Assembly: GCA_043818395.1 (NCBI GenBank) | Contig: JBDRFZ010000010.1 | Location: 1-35,490, forward strand | Source of the DNA: JBDRFZ01 sp043818395 | GTDB taxonomy: Bacteria; Patescibacteriota; Patescibacteriia; 2-12-FULL-60-25 | Reading direction: 5' to 3' | Length of the DNA: 35,490 nucleotides | Shown here: positions 23,783-31,304 of the stretch, piece after piece | Position numbering within the stretch: position 1 is the first letter of the stretch | How the letters are laid out: each line of letters begins with the position of its first letter | Made by a program: the position numbers and the translations under genes | The notes under the pieces: model-generated | The model's database searches: none | Told to the model about the DNA's origin: nothing | The model's input: the letters and a program-made list of their open reading frames with translations, nothing else

Positions 23783-25393
23783 TCACGTGCGTTTTGACGC
23801 CTCAATCATCGCTTCCACTGAAAGCAAAACTCCAAACCCCAGCGGATGATTCAAGTACGGCGTAAAGACGTGCAGCGCGGATAATGCGGCTAGCGAAGAT
23901 ATGAGTCCGACTTTAACCCACGTTTCGGTTTTAGACCGATTTACGCGCCAAGCGAGCGATAAGACGAGCCAGAGCATTATTGGAATTCCTAAAATCCCGA
24001 ACTTGATCCAATGTTCGAGCCAGCCCCATTCAAAAGCGTATGTTGTATATAAACCTTCGGCATCTTTAGCCAGGATCCGAGGATCCTTACTCTTATACGT
24101 CACGGTTGCGCCAAAACCTGATCCCAGGATCGGCGCTTGTTTAATCTTCTCCGCCAAGACAGGCAATAGGTTCCATCTGCTTTCTGCGGCTACGTCAGTA
24201 GTCGAACCTCTTGAACCAAAAAGGGTCGAGAGCGAGCCAACATCAACTCTTGGCAGAGGGAAAGCAACGACGGAGAAGATCAATAAAATACCTGCACCGA
24301 TTGCGACAAAAAAATTTAATATAGGATTTGCTAATTTGAAGATATCTCGACTTCGCTCGATATGACAAAGTTTTAAAATAAAAAATACAACCACCCCTGC
24401 CGCTAATCCGACCCAAAAACTTCTCGACAGACTAATCAAAATTGAAACTGCTGTACCAATCAAAATCGCATAGCCTAATTTTTTATTGGTCCTATTAGTC
24501 TCATTGATCCTATCCGTCCTATACGACAAATACGACAAACCGAACAAAAATCCGAACAGCGCGTAAACCTGCGACTGAATAAAAACCCTAAACAGATTTC
24601 CGGTTACGAGCGTAACTTCGGCCACACCTGTTCTTCTAACCCATAAATAAAGCGGTTGAGATAATGAAGCAATGCCATGCGACCAAACATATAAAAGCAA
24701 GAGCGTTTTAACCGGTAACCATAAAAACGCAGCTACTAGAGCACGCGAAACATCATTAATTAGATTTTCGCCATCCCGTCGAGCCGCATCCAAAACAGGA
24801 ATGATCAGCGTCAAAAAAATCCACGCATTTGCGTCGCTTATTAAATTAATATTTTTGAGGCAAAGTCCTCGCACAAAACCCCAGATACAGACTAAGAACA
24901 AAGCAATCCATGCCCACCTTCCTTTTAAAATTTTCGTAATCGCCGGCTTGAGTTTTTTTGAATTATTTTTCCAATAAATAATGGCGTTAACCAGCCAGGC
25001 GATCATGAAGCAACTAAAGATAATGATGCGTAATGATATTCCGCCATCCACTTCTGCACCTTCTGTGATTTTAAGCAACGCGCCTTTTGACCCGATGGCA
25101 AGTTCCAGTGCGATCAACGCAAGACCGATAGTCGGTCGTCTTAAAGTTACGAATGCAACGATCGCTCCTGCTGTTATGGCCATTACTGTTCTGGCGACGG
25201 GTACGAAGACGGTAGCTAAAGAGGCAAATTCTAAAATTAAAATAATACCAATCCAGAACAAGATCCCTCCCGACGCTACGGTCGGGACAGGTCGGTAAAT
25301 TCGGGACGATAGAGATAGAAACTTAGGACGAAGTAAAGCCACCGTCGTCCTGAGCGGAGCGGAGCGTAGTCGAAGGATCTTTTTATAGATCAT
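23783..25393 (-). CDS. O-antigen ligase/polymerase (Wzy/WaaL-like) membrane protein
   Basis: Polytopic protein of about 12 helices that polymerises or transfers lipid-linked glycans on the outer membrane face. The PF04932-type core shows SLSRSFWVGLAAG, the large external loop with AESRWNLLPVLAEKIKQAPILGSGFG, and a glycine-rich end of that loop (GWLEHWIKFGILGIPIMLWL). Ligase and polymerase cannot be told apart from sequence. Its start overlaps the upstream GT2 by 4 bases. The first 45 residues are odd: they are encoded by two palindromic repeat-like elements, and a TTG at 25261 with GGGAGGG upstream may be the original start. A third repeat-like element lies in frame inside the gene (residues near CHIERSRDI). 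Confidence 0.85.
   Translation of the reverse strand: MIYKKILRLRSAPLRTTVALLRPKFLSLSSRIYRPVPTVASGGILFWIGIILILEFASLATVFVPVARTVMAITAGAIVAFVTLRRPTIGLALIALELAIGSKGALLKITEGAEVDGGISLRIIIFSCFMIAWLVNAIIYWKNNSKKLKPAITKILKGRWAWIALFLVCIWGFVRGLCLKNINLISDANAWIFLTLIIPVLDAARRDGENLINDVSRALVAAFLWLPVKTLLLLYVWSHGIASLSQPLYLWVRRTGVAEVTLVTGNLFRVFIQSQVYALFGFLFGLSYLSYRTDRINETNRTNKKLGYAILIGTAVSILISLSRSFWVGLAAGVVVFFILKLCHIERSRDIFKLANPILNFFVAIGAGILLIFSVVAFPLPRVDVGSLSTLFGSRGSTTDVAAESRWNLLPVLAEKIKQAPILGSGFGATVTYKSKDPRILAKDAEGLYTTYAFEWGWLEHWIKFGILGIPIMLWLVLSLAWRVNRSKTETWVKVGLISSLAALSALHVFTPYLNHPLGFGVLLSVEAMIEASKRT
24341..24366. repeat. Dispersed-repeat-like palindrome inside the ligase gene
   Basis: GATATCTCGA, CTTCGC, TCGATATGAC forms an imperfect hairpin with a CTTCGC loop. 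The sequence has the look of a mobile intergenic repeat but is read through in frame as HIERSRDI between membrane helices. The assignment as a repeat is from pattern only; no second copy was found in the window. Confidence 0.35.
25268..25287. repeat. Perfect 7-bp palindrome in the 5' part of the ligase gene
   Basis: TCCCGAC (25268-25274) and GTCGGGA (25281-25287) pair perfectly around GCTACG. It is GC-rich compared with surrounding sequence and looks like a small intergenic repeat captured in the reading frame. Confidence 0.4.
25344..25380. repeat. GC-rich repeat-like element at the ligase start
   Basis: GTCGTCCTGAGC, then tandem GGAGC units and GTAGTCGAAGGATCT. It is GC-rich against an A/T-rich background and encodes the N-terminal KILRLRSAPLRTT of the ligase-like protein. 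It resembles widely dispersed intergenic repeats of the form CCTGAGC...GTCGAAGGATC; identity with such repeats must be tested genome-wide. Confidence 0.4.
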
Positions 25394-26139
25394 ATCTCAT
25401 GTTTCTTTCTTACGATTTCTTCGGCCTTGCGATACCGGCCGATTTCTTTTGGCTGGTAGCCGATCAATCGCCACGGGATCCAGTATGCGACACGCGGCAA
25501 CCATCTGCTCATTCCTTGCTTTCTTGGTTCAATCCTAAATAATTCCTTATCAATCCAGATTCCTTTAGATCCTTTCTCGGCCATCGTGAGCCACAAATCC
25601 CAGTCTTGAAACTTCTTCAAAGTTTCATCAAAACCCGGAAACGCGCTACGTCGAAGTAAAGATGAAGTATGAATGTAGTTACAGTGCTTAAGGGCCTTAA
25701 CGTCAAAGTCACGTCCGCGAAAACGTTTATTTCCCCAAAAAAAATTTGAATATGAAAAATCCGCTTCCGGATGATTTTCCAAAGCCTCCGCAAATTCCTG
25801 GAGCGCATTCGGTTCAAGTTCCGCATCAGCATCCAAAAATAAAATGAGCGGCGCCGAAGCCATCTTTGCGCCTAAATTTCGCGCATACGGTGCGCCGTGA
25901 TTCTTATCAAGTTTAATAAATTTAATTTTTAAATTTTCGGTATTTTTACTATTTACGTTTGTGATCTTTTTTTCCACTTCATTGATTTTGCTTTCCGGAT
26001 CATCATCGGATCCGTCATCAATTACCACGATTTCAAAAGGTAGAAGTGTTTGTTTGAATATATTCTCTATCGTGCGTCGTAAAATATCTGCATGGTTATA
26101 GCATGGGATCACAACCGCTATTTTCGGCTCTTGGTTCAT
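25390..26139 (-). CDS. Family 2 glycosyltransferase
   Basis: A compact GT-A enzyme. KIAVVIPCYNHADILRR opens the fold, EIVVIDDGSDDD follows, and LILFLDADAELEPNAL holds the DxD metal site near residue 105. The HTSSLLRRSAFPGFDETLKKFQDWDLWL segment is the conserved acceptor-side motif. There is no transmembrane part. The length (249) is typical of stand-alone sugar transferases. It overlaps the gene on each side by 4 bases (GT4 upstream, ligase-like downstream), so it is translated as part of the flippase operon. Sugar specificity cannot be told. Confidence 0.9.
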   Translation of the reverse strand: MNQEPKIAVVIPCYNHADILRRTIENIFKQTLLPFEIVVIDDGSDDDPESKINEVEKKITNVNSKNTENLKIKFIKLDKNHGAPYARNLGAKMASAPLILFLDADAELEPNALQEFAEALENHPEADFSYSNFFWGNKRFRGRDFDVKALKHCNYIHTSSLLRRSAFPGFDETLKKFQDWDLWLTMAEKGSKGIWIDKELFRIEPRKQGMSRWLPRVAYWIPWRLIGYQPKEIGRYRKAEEIVRKKHEI

Positions 26140-27227
26140 GATGATTTGATTATTTGTTGCAGTTTATCCCATCTATCTTCCCAACGAAACTCTTTTAAAA
26201 CCCTGTCTCTTGCCTGTGCTCCCATGGTTTTACATCGATCTTCATCTCCGAGTAATTCTTTTATAGCACGTAACACGTCTTCTCCTGACTCAGGATCAAC
26301 AAGTAATCCTGTATATCCCTGCCTCACGGCTTCGGTTACTCCCCCGCTTTTGCCGGCGATAACCGGAATGCCCGCCAAACCAGCCTCCAGGTAAACAATA
26401 CCAAAACCCTCAACATCGCTTCCTTCATCACGCGCCGGCAAAAGAAAAATATCAGCCGCCGCAAACCACAACCATTTTTCTTGATCATCCGCATCCATTA
26501 TCCATCTGACTTTTGTTTTATTCTGTTCCGCGATTTTTTGCAGGCGGTTCAAATCCGGCCCGTTACCAACGACCACATATTCAACTTCCTGATTTTTTTG
26601 GATTTCCGCCATTGCTTCAAGACTTAAATCAAAACCCTTGCGCGGTATAAGGCGGCCAACAGAAAGAACGATTTTCCGCTCTTGATCCAGGTTTAAAATT
26701 TCTCTAGCCCTTTGTTTTGTTTCAAGATCTCGATGCTCGACTGCCGGTGTAATGACATTAACTTTAATCTTTGGAACAAGTTTTAATAAATATTCTTTAG
26801 TCGACTCGCTGTTGGCGATCCGTATTTTTGCCCGACTGCAAATCATGCGCAATAAAAATCTTTTCCAGGCTCCGCGTATCATCCTTAAATCCAGACCATG
26901 AAAAATTACGGCGTATTCAGGACCACCAAAGATCCTCGAAATAAAAGCTGCGGTTCCAACCGGAAATACGTGACTAACCAAAATAACTGTTTCTTTGGAT
27001 TTTAACGCACTGCGACAAATATCGACGATAGGCCACCATTTTGGCCACCCATTATAAAAAAAATCCCGCTTTTCTATCTGCCCGAAGCCAGGTTCCTCAT
27101 GATCCGACTGGACGATGACTTTTATCTTTCCACCTGAAACCTTAACCAGATTTCCGAGATACCTAGCAACGCCGCCTATTTCAGGCGGATAATCCAAAGT
27201 GATTAATATGATATCAGGAGTCTGCAT
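26136..27227 (-). CDS. Family 4 glycosyltransferase (GT-B)
   Basis: GT-B retaining glycosyltransferase for surface glycan assembly. The N-terminal domain starts DIILITLDYPPEIGGVARYL, typical of PimB/RfaB-like enzymes. The C-terminal donor domain shows VLSVGRLIPRKGFDLSLEAM, then DEGSDVEGFGIVYLEAGLAGIP with the E-x7-E pair, and GVTEAVRQGYTGLLVDP. The ATG at 27225-27227 is chosen; an ATG four codons upstream (27239) is also possible, and either overlaps the flippase gene (by 14 or 26 bases). The downstream GT2 overlaps by 4 bases. Confidence 0.92.
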   Translation of the reverse strand: MQTPDIILITLDYPPEIGGVARYLGNLVKVSGGKIKVIVQSDHEEPGFGQIEKRDFFYNGWPKWWPIVDICRSALKSKETVILVSHVFPVGTAAFISRIFGGPEYAVIFHGLDLRMIRGAWKRFLLRMICSRAKIRIANSESTKEYLLKLVPKIKVNVITPAVEHRDLETKQRAREILNLDQERKIVLSVGRLIPRKGFDLSLEAMAEIQKNQEVEYVVVGNGPDLNRLQKIAEQNKTKVRWIMDADDQEKWLWFAAADIFLLPARDEGSDVEGFGIVYLEAGLAGIPVIAGKSGGVTEAVRQGYTGLLVDPESGEDVLRAIKELLGDEDRCKTMGAQARDRVLKEFRWEDRWDKLQQIIKSS

Positions 27228-28668
27228 GTGTTGTTTCATCTTGTTTAATACCAGGTCTTCGTAAAATCCATTTAACGTCCTCCGTAGTAATCAACTTAAC
27301 CAGAAAAGCTAACAGTACAGCGATTGATCCGCCAAAAACAAAAGCGGCAAAAAATGGCATATGTTCGACTGATATTTTCCACGCAATCCATGAAAGCATG
27401 GCGCAAAAACTCGCTCTAACTAAAATCCAAACAAAAGCCGCCCTTCCCGCATCTTTTGCCGTAAAATACATGCCGATAAAAAACAGACTCCAAAAACTGA
27501 AAACTCCGGCCCAGGCCGCACCCAGAGGACCTAAATCGGGAACTAATAGAATATTTAAAACTATATTAATCACCACGGTACATAACATGGCCGTAGTTTT
27601 TAAATGCGCGCGATGTGTTGCGTTCAATAACGAACCGACCGGAAAATCCATAAAAATCGGCAACAGAACCCACGGCAAGATACTGAAAGAAGGTATTGAT
27701 CCGTTAAAACCCGGAAAAAATAATCCGATTATCTGCGGCGCGAGTGCGGAAAGTCCGGCTGATAACGGAAAACCTAAAAATGCCATAAAACGCAAAGAGC
27801 CTAAAAATGTACGTCGTAAAGATTGAGTATCTTTTTTTGCCCAAGAGTTTGCCAGTGCTGGATAAAGAGCGGCTGTAAAAGTCAGCGGCAAAAACTGCAA
27901 AGCGTAAGTCATTTTATAGGATACCGCATAATATCCGACCGCTTCGACGCCGTGATAGACTTTGATCATCAAGCTGTCAAAATATGAATACAATTTTACG
28001 GAAATCCCGGCTACACCGAATGGAACAGCCTCTCTGAACAAACGTTTATAATCCCGCAGCTCCGGAGATTGAAACATGACGGACAAGGATTTTGTTTTAA
28101 AGACAGCCCAACAGACATTCCATGTACTGCCGAGCAATAAACCGGCGGCAAGACCTATGGGTCCAAAATGCAACAACGCGGAACTCAACATTACTATAGC
28201 CGTGAGTACCTGACCGATAAGCATTCCTATGGCTTCAGGTCGTAGATTCTGCCTGCCTCTTAAGGCTCCGTATAATGCGAGATGATACGTATCAGCTGTC
28301 ATGACTAAACAGGCTAAACCGATTGTTCCCAAAGTAACGGCATCCGCATGGTTCAAATATCCGTAAATTAACGAAGCTAAAATTGCAATGGGCGATAAAA
28401 ATATCTTTAATCTTAAAGATGCAGAAAGCAGTTTTCCGGCATCGTGACGGGCACCGGCTATGGCACGGATAACAACCGGCGTCATACCAAGGTCGGTTAA
28501 AATAACAAAAACAGACGTTATCGAGACACTATAAAAATAAATCCCCGTAATTTCCGGACCCACTAAACCAGCTACTTTGGCGAACGTAAAAAAAGCAATA
28601 GCTTTATTCAACGTCGTGGCCAAAGCCAGCCAGGAAGCATTTTTCGCTATCTGCTTGCCGTCTGACAT
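27214..28668 (-). CDS. Polysaccharide flippase (Wzx/MATE-like, MOP superfamily)
   Basis: Moves lipid-linked oligosaccharides across the membrane. About 12-14 hydrophobic helices run through 484 residues. The start KQIAKNASWLALATTLNKAI is typical of Wzx/RfbX proteins, and GPEITGIYFYSVSITSVFVIL, RAIAGARHDAGKLL and FDSLMIKVYHGVEAVGYYAVSYK are family hallmarks. It is the first gene of the long minus-strand operon, and its upstream region of about 90 bases holds no strong promoter that I can defend. Export of a glycan built by the enzymes encoded downstream is the natural role. MurJ-like function is less likely given the neighbours. Confidence 0.92.
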   Translation of the reverse strand: MSDGKQIAKNASWLALATTLNKAIAFFTFAKVAGLVGPEITGIYFYSVSITSVFVILTDLGMTPVVIRAIAGARHDAGKLLSASLRLKIFLSPIAILASLIYGYLNHADAVTLGTIGLACLVMTADTYHLALYGALRGRQNLRPEAIGMLIGQVLTAIVMLSSALLHFGPIGLAAGLLLGSTWNVCWAVFKTKSLSVMFQSPELRDYKRLFREAVPFGVAGISVKLYSYFDSLMIKVYHGVEAVGYYAVSYKMTYALQFLPLTFTAALYPALANSWAKKDTQSLRRTFLGSLRFMAFLGFPLSAGLSALAPQIIGLFFPGFNGSIPSFSILPWVLLPIFMDFPVGSLLNATHRAHLKTTAMLCTVVINIVLNILLVPDLGPLGAAWAGVFSFWSLFFIGMYFTAKDAGRAAFVWILVRASFCAMLSWIAWKISVEHMPFFAAFVFGGSIAVLLAFLVKLITTEDVKWILRRPGIKQDETTHADS

Positions 28669-28724
28669 GAATGTAAGCTTATCGTTCTTTTAGCTTTTTT
28701 ACTAGCGCAGAGTTTAATATTATC

Positions 28725-28753
28725 TTGACAACTAAACCTGAACTTAATAAACT
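28725..28753 (+). promoter_or_regulatory. Candidate sigma70 promoter
   Basis: A perfect TTGACA (28725-28730), a 17-base spacer and TAAACT (28748-28753, 4 of 6). Transcription would start near 28760, at the ATG of a tiny reading frame, and continue toward the M20 peptidase gene. Confidence 0.45.
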
Positions 28754-28760
28754 GATTTTC

Positions 28761-28826
28761 ATGAAAAGATTCGCCTTAATTTCGCTAATTATCGCCCCCT
28801 TTTCCCCGGTGATTCTTTTATCGTAA
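28761..28826 (+). CDS. Possible tiny hydrophobic peptide, 21 residues
   Basis: Reads MKRFALISLIIAPFSPVILLS, then stop. It has the shape of a signal or membrane peptide: two basic residues, then 15 or so hydrophobic ones. It begins directly after the predicted transcription start and lacks a ribosome binding site, so it would be a leaderless message. It could be a leader peptide, a small membrane protein, or chance; the short length makes it weak. Confidence 0.25.
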   Translation: MKRFALISLIIAPFSPVILLS

Positions 28827-28845
28827 ATCTGGACAAAAATATAAA

Positions 28846-28873
28846 AGAAGGGTCACCGCCAGGTGGCTCTCTT
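28846..28873. other. Hairpin before the M20 peptidase gene (attenuator or terminator candidate)
   Basis: A stem of 9-11 pairs including wobbles closes on a GCCA loop (28858-28861); the core is CACC/GGTG, extended by GGT/GCT-type pairs. On the plus strand it is followed by CTTAATTTCT and then the ATG 11 bases later. Read on the minus strand it is followed by TTCTTTTATATTTTT, a better terminator tail. It sits between the candidate promoter and the M20 gene, so it could regulate read-through or shield the start. Confidence 0.4.
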
Positions 28874-28884
28874 AATTTCTAAAC

Positions 28885-30012
28885 ATGTCAGAAAATCTTT
28901 TTTCCACATCCAACATCCTGGAAATCACTAAAAAACTAATCAGGATTCCTTCGATCAAAAACAACCGAGAGGCTTTACAACAAGCGATATTTTTAACTGA
29001 AGAATTTTTAAAAAATACGCCGGGAATAATAGCTAAAAAATATAAAAGCCGGGATTTATCTTCGATCGTTTTTTTAACTCATGACACTAAAATACCAGAC
29101 GTTTTGCTTATCGGCCATCTGGATGTGGTGCCGGGGAGCGACAACCAATTCGACTCGATAGAAAAAGACGGTAAAATTTACGGACGCGGTGCCTGCGACA
29201 TGAAAAGCGGCGTAGCTGTCTTATTGGAATTGTTTCGATATTTTGCAACCCAAAATCAAAAACCCAGCCTGGGGCTCATGCTCACGCCAGACGAAGAATC
29301 CGGAGGATCGGATGGAGTCAGATATCTGACAGAAGAGCAAGGCTTCCGTGCAAAAATCGCAATCATCCCCGATGGTGGAAATGCACCGGATGAACTCGTC
29401 ATAGAAAACAAAGGCGCTCTTCATTTGCAAATAAAAGCTACCGGCAAAACCGCGCACGCCTCGCGACCCTGGGAAGGTGAAAATGCCGCACAAACGCTCA
29501 TCGAGGCAATTACGAGAATTCGTTCGCTATTTGAAGGTGAATATTCTGATACTTGGAAAAATACCTGCGTACTCTCTAAAATCGAGGCCGGAAAAGCCGT
29601 TAACCAGGTACCTGATAGAGCCACGGCTGTTTTAGATATTAGATATGTTAAAGAAACGGATGACCAAGAGCTTTTGGATAAAATTAAACAGGTTGCATCA
29701 CCCTGTAAAATCGAAATCTTGGTCCATGTGGTAGCCAGTAAAACCGACGAAAATCACAAATTTATTAATTTATATCGCTCGATTCTAAAGGATAAATTTA
29801 ATTTAAATACCAAAATAATCCGGTCTCCTGGTGGCAATGATGGTCGATTTTTGACGACTCACGACATACCGATTATTGTTTCCCGACCAATCTCCGGAGG
29901 CTTACATGGTCCGCTAGAGTGGGTTGATATTAAAGGCCTGGAAGATTATGCATTATTTTACAAATCCTATCTCGAAAACTTATTCATGCAGATGGCGGGT
30001 ATGAATAAGTAA
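28885..30012 (+). CDS. M20 family metallopeptidase (ArgE/DapE-like)
   Basis: Zinc aminoacylase or dipeptidase type enzyme. The metal ligands are in LLIGHLDVVPG (His-x-Asp), GRGACDMKSGVAVLLEL (Asp), TPDEESGGSDG (the Glu-Glu pair: general base and ligand) and the C-terminal ISGGLHGPLEWVDI (His). The dimerisation/lid domain lies between about residues 175 and 290, starting NKGALHLQIKATGKTAHASRPWEGENA. Its 375 residues are a normal length. Substrate (acetylornithine, succinyl-diaminopimelate or a dipeptide) cannot be assigned, and no arginine or lysine biosynthesis gene is nearby. A peptide-scavenging role is an inference. It is preceded by a hairpin rather than a clear Shine-Dalgarno sequence. 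Confidence 0.93.
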   Translation: MSENLFSTSNILEITKKLIRIPSIKNNREALQQAIFLTEEFLKNTPGIIAKKYKSRDLSSIVFLTHDTKIPDVLLIGHLDVVPGSDNQFDSIEKDGKIYGRGACDMKSGVAVLLELFRYFATQNQKPSLGLMLTPDEESGGSDGVRYLTEEQGFRAKIAIIPDGGNAPDELVIENKGALHLQIKATGKTAHASRPWEGENAAQTLIEAITRIRSLFEGEYSDTWKNTCVLSKIEAGKAVNQVPDRATAVLDIRYVKETDDQELLDKIKQVASPCKIEILVHVVASKTDENHKFINLYRSILKDKFNLNTKIIRSPGGNDGRFLTTHDIPIIVSRPISGGLHGPLEWVDIKGLEDYALFYKSYLENLFMQMAGMNK

Positions 30013-30084
30013 TCCAAGAGGATCGCTCTTTCACAAGTTACTGTAATTTGCAGTCATCCTCTATCATCCATAAGGAGAACACGG

Positions 30085-31047
30085 ATGAACGGCTTCGCAA
30101 CAGAATACAATTTCAGAGCTTTCCAATTGCAGGATGTACCAAGAATCAACGAGCTCTACTACGCCGAGTATGGAATCAATTATCCGTACCCGCTGTCCGC
30201 CGAATTCGCATCACGTCGAAACATCGTCGGATCAGTAGCCCTGTATCGCGACGAAGTCATCGGTTATGCCAGAGCCTGCCCATACGCCGGCAATCCGCTG
30301 ATCTATGAATTCGGCGGATTGATTGTAAAAATTGGTCACCGGCAAAGAACCATAGCCAGGCAATTGACTGTATTGCGGCTAAAAGCGGTGGTCCAGGTTG
30401 GGGCTACCATGGTCTTCAGCGAGCCGGTTTGCTATCGCACCGATCGCGCCTCGCAATACAACCTAATTGACAGAGGATTTTGGTACTCCGGCATTCTACC
30501 GTTTAAGTATCCAGAAATCATGCTTCAATTTTTAGGAGAACAGCCCGAATCCGTCTGCTTGGCCGTTAATTTTTTAACACCGAGCGTTGAATTAGGAAAA
30601 CGACCGATTCATGTTCCACCTGACTACTGGCCGTACATTCACGCGATCCTACCGAGCTATGTTCAAAGAAACGGTCATGAGCTCATGCATGGCTGTATAC
30701 CTGATCTCATATGGCACCCTGCCATGGTCTCAAAAAATCAGACTGGATCACGTTTTGTCGATATTCCTGTAAACTGGCCCGAATCTGAAGCCTGTATCGA
30801 AGAATTACGAAATCAGGGCTTCATGTTCGCCAGTCTTCTGCCGAGTTTCGGCCTCACCTTGAACGGTCAAGTATTTGACTACGTTTCGCTTTATCGGCCA
30901 TCCAGGCGCGACTTCGATTTCGACCTAGTCCATGTCGTAGAAGGTCTTTCAGAGATCAAACACAAAATCGCAGACGAGTATGCCCTGGGGCAAGAAAACT
31001 GCTCCCAGTCTGATTCGCAGCATAGAGCATACTCCGAAGCAGTCTAG
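30085..31047 (+). CDS. GNAT acetyltransferase-like protein
   Basis: 320 residues. The N-terminal half reads like a GNAT fold: NFRAFQLQDVPRINELYYAEYG as strand and helix 1, GSVALYRDEVIGYARA as central strands, then GLIVKIGHRQRTIARQL as the acetyl-CoA loop (Arg/Gln-rich motif A), and VFSEPVCYRTDRASQYNLIDRGFWYSG as the later N-R-G-F segment. The C-terminal 150 residues resemble no family I recognise and might be a second degenerate GNAT domain. A strong AAGGAG lies about 10 bases before the ATG, unlike most neighbours, and an intrinsic terminator follows, so it is a stand-alone unit. The acyl acceptor is unknown. Confidence 0.72.
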   Translation: MNGFATEYNFRAFQLQDVPRINELYYAEYGINYPYPLSAEFASRRNIVGSVALYRDEVIGYARACPYAGNPLIYEFGGLIVKIGHRQRTIARQLTVLRLKAVVQVGATMVFSEPVCYRTDRASQYNLIDRGFWYSGILPFKYPEIMLQFLGEQPESVCLAVNFLTPSVELGKRPIHVPPDYWPYIHAILPSYVQRNGHELMHGCIPDLIWHPAMVSKNQTGSRFVDIPVNWPESEACIEELRNQGFMFASLLPSFGLTLNGQVFDYVSLYRPSRRDFDFDLVHVVEGLSEIKHKIADEYALGQENCSQSDSQHRAYSEAV

Positions 31048-31074
31048 CATTTACCGTACTTTTGTTTACTACTC

Positions 31075-31098
31075 AAAGAGCCCATTTTGGGCTCTTTT
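31075..31098 (+). terminator. Intrinsic terminator after the acetyltransferase gene
   Basis: AAAGAGCCC (31075-31083) pairs perfectly with GGGCTCTTT (31089-31097) around ATTTT, ending in a T-run. It is 28 bases after the acetyltransferase stop and is the clearest terminator of the window. Confidence 0.85.
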
Positions 31099-31141
31099 GC
31101 TATATATATTGTAGTTTTATATTATTAAGTAAGGCTTACAC

Positions 31142-31170
31142 TTTACAAAATAAATAGAATGTGGTATGAT
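31142..31170 (+). promoter_or_regulatory. Strong extended -10 promoter
   Basis: TTTACA (31142-31147), a 17-base spacer and TATGAT (31165-31170), with TGG directly before the -10 (extended TGn). It lies in an A/T-rich interval with no protein gene downstream on this strand before a terminator 100 bases on. Confidence 0.65.
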
Positions 31171-31176
31171 AAATTT

Positions 31177-31293
31177 TGTAATTTTTTGAGTTTTTCAAAA
31201 TCATGCGTCTGTAATATCTGACTTCGAATAAAACATTGCAATTCCTTTTGGATGATCCAAACGAAAAGACCGGGTCTTAACCCGGTTTTTTCT
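31177..31293 (+). ncRNA. Putative small RNA gene, about 115 nt
   Basis: Defined by a good promoter upstream and an intrinsic hairpin plus T-run at its 3' end, with no reading frame longer than a few codons. The predicted transcript starts A/U-rich, then has a hairpin TTTGGA/TCCAAA around TGA (about 31246-31260) and the terminator stem. It matches no RNA family I can recall (not tmRNA, 6S, SRP or RNase P by visible motifs). The function, and whether it is conserved, are unknown. Confidence 0.45.
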
Positions 31294-31295
31294 TC
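31264..31295. terminator. Bidirectional intrinsic terminator
   Basis: ACCGGGT (31269-31275) and ACCCGGT (31280-31286) pair around CTTA; flanking A and T runs add pairs. On the plus strand it is followed by TTTTTTCTTCTTTTT and ends the putative small RNA. On the minus strand it is followed by CTTTTCGTTT and ends the ribosomal operon just after rpsI. Confidence 0.8.
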
Positions 31296-31304
31296 TTTTT
31301 GAGT

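Noticed and set aside
23901..24365. Plus-strand frame of 154 codons inside the ligase-like gene
   Set aside because: Antisense shadow of a membrane protein gene with no domain or signal of its own.
30048..30308. Overlapping plus-strand reading frame in the acetyltransferase start region
   Set aside because: It is Arg/Ser-rich without domain features and lies in another frame over a gene with a strong ribosome binding site.
31100..31260. tRNA or tmRNA in the gap before rpsI
   Set aside because: No cloverleaf arms, no CCA end and no tag-peptide frame could be found.
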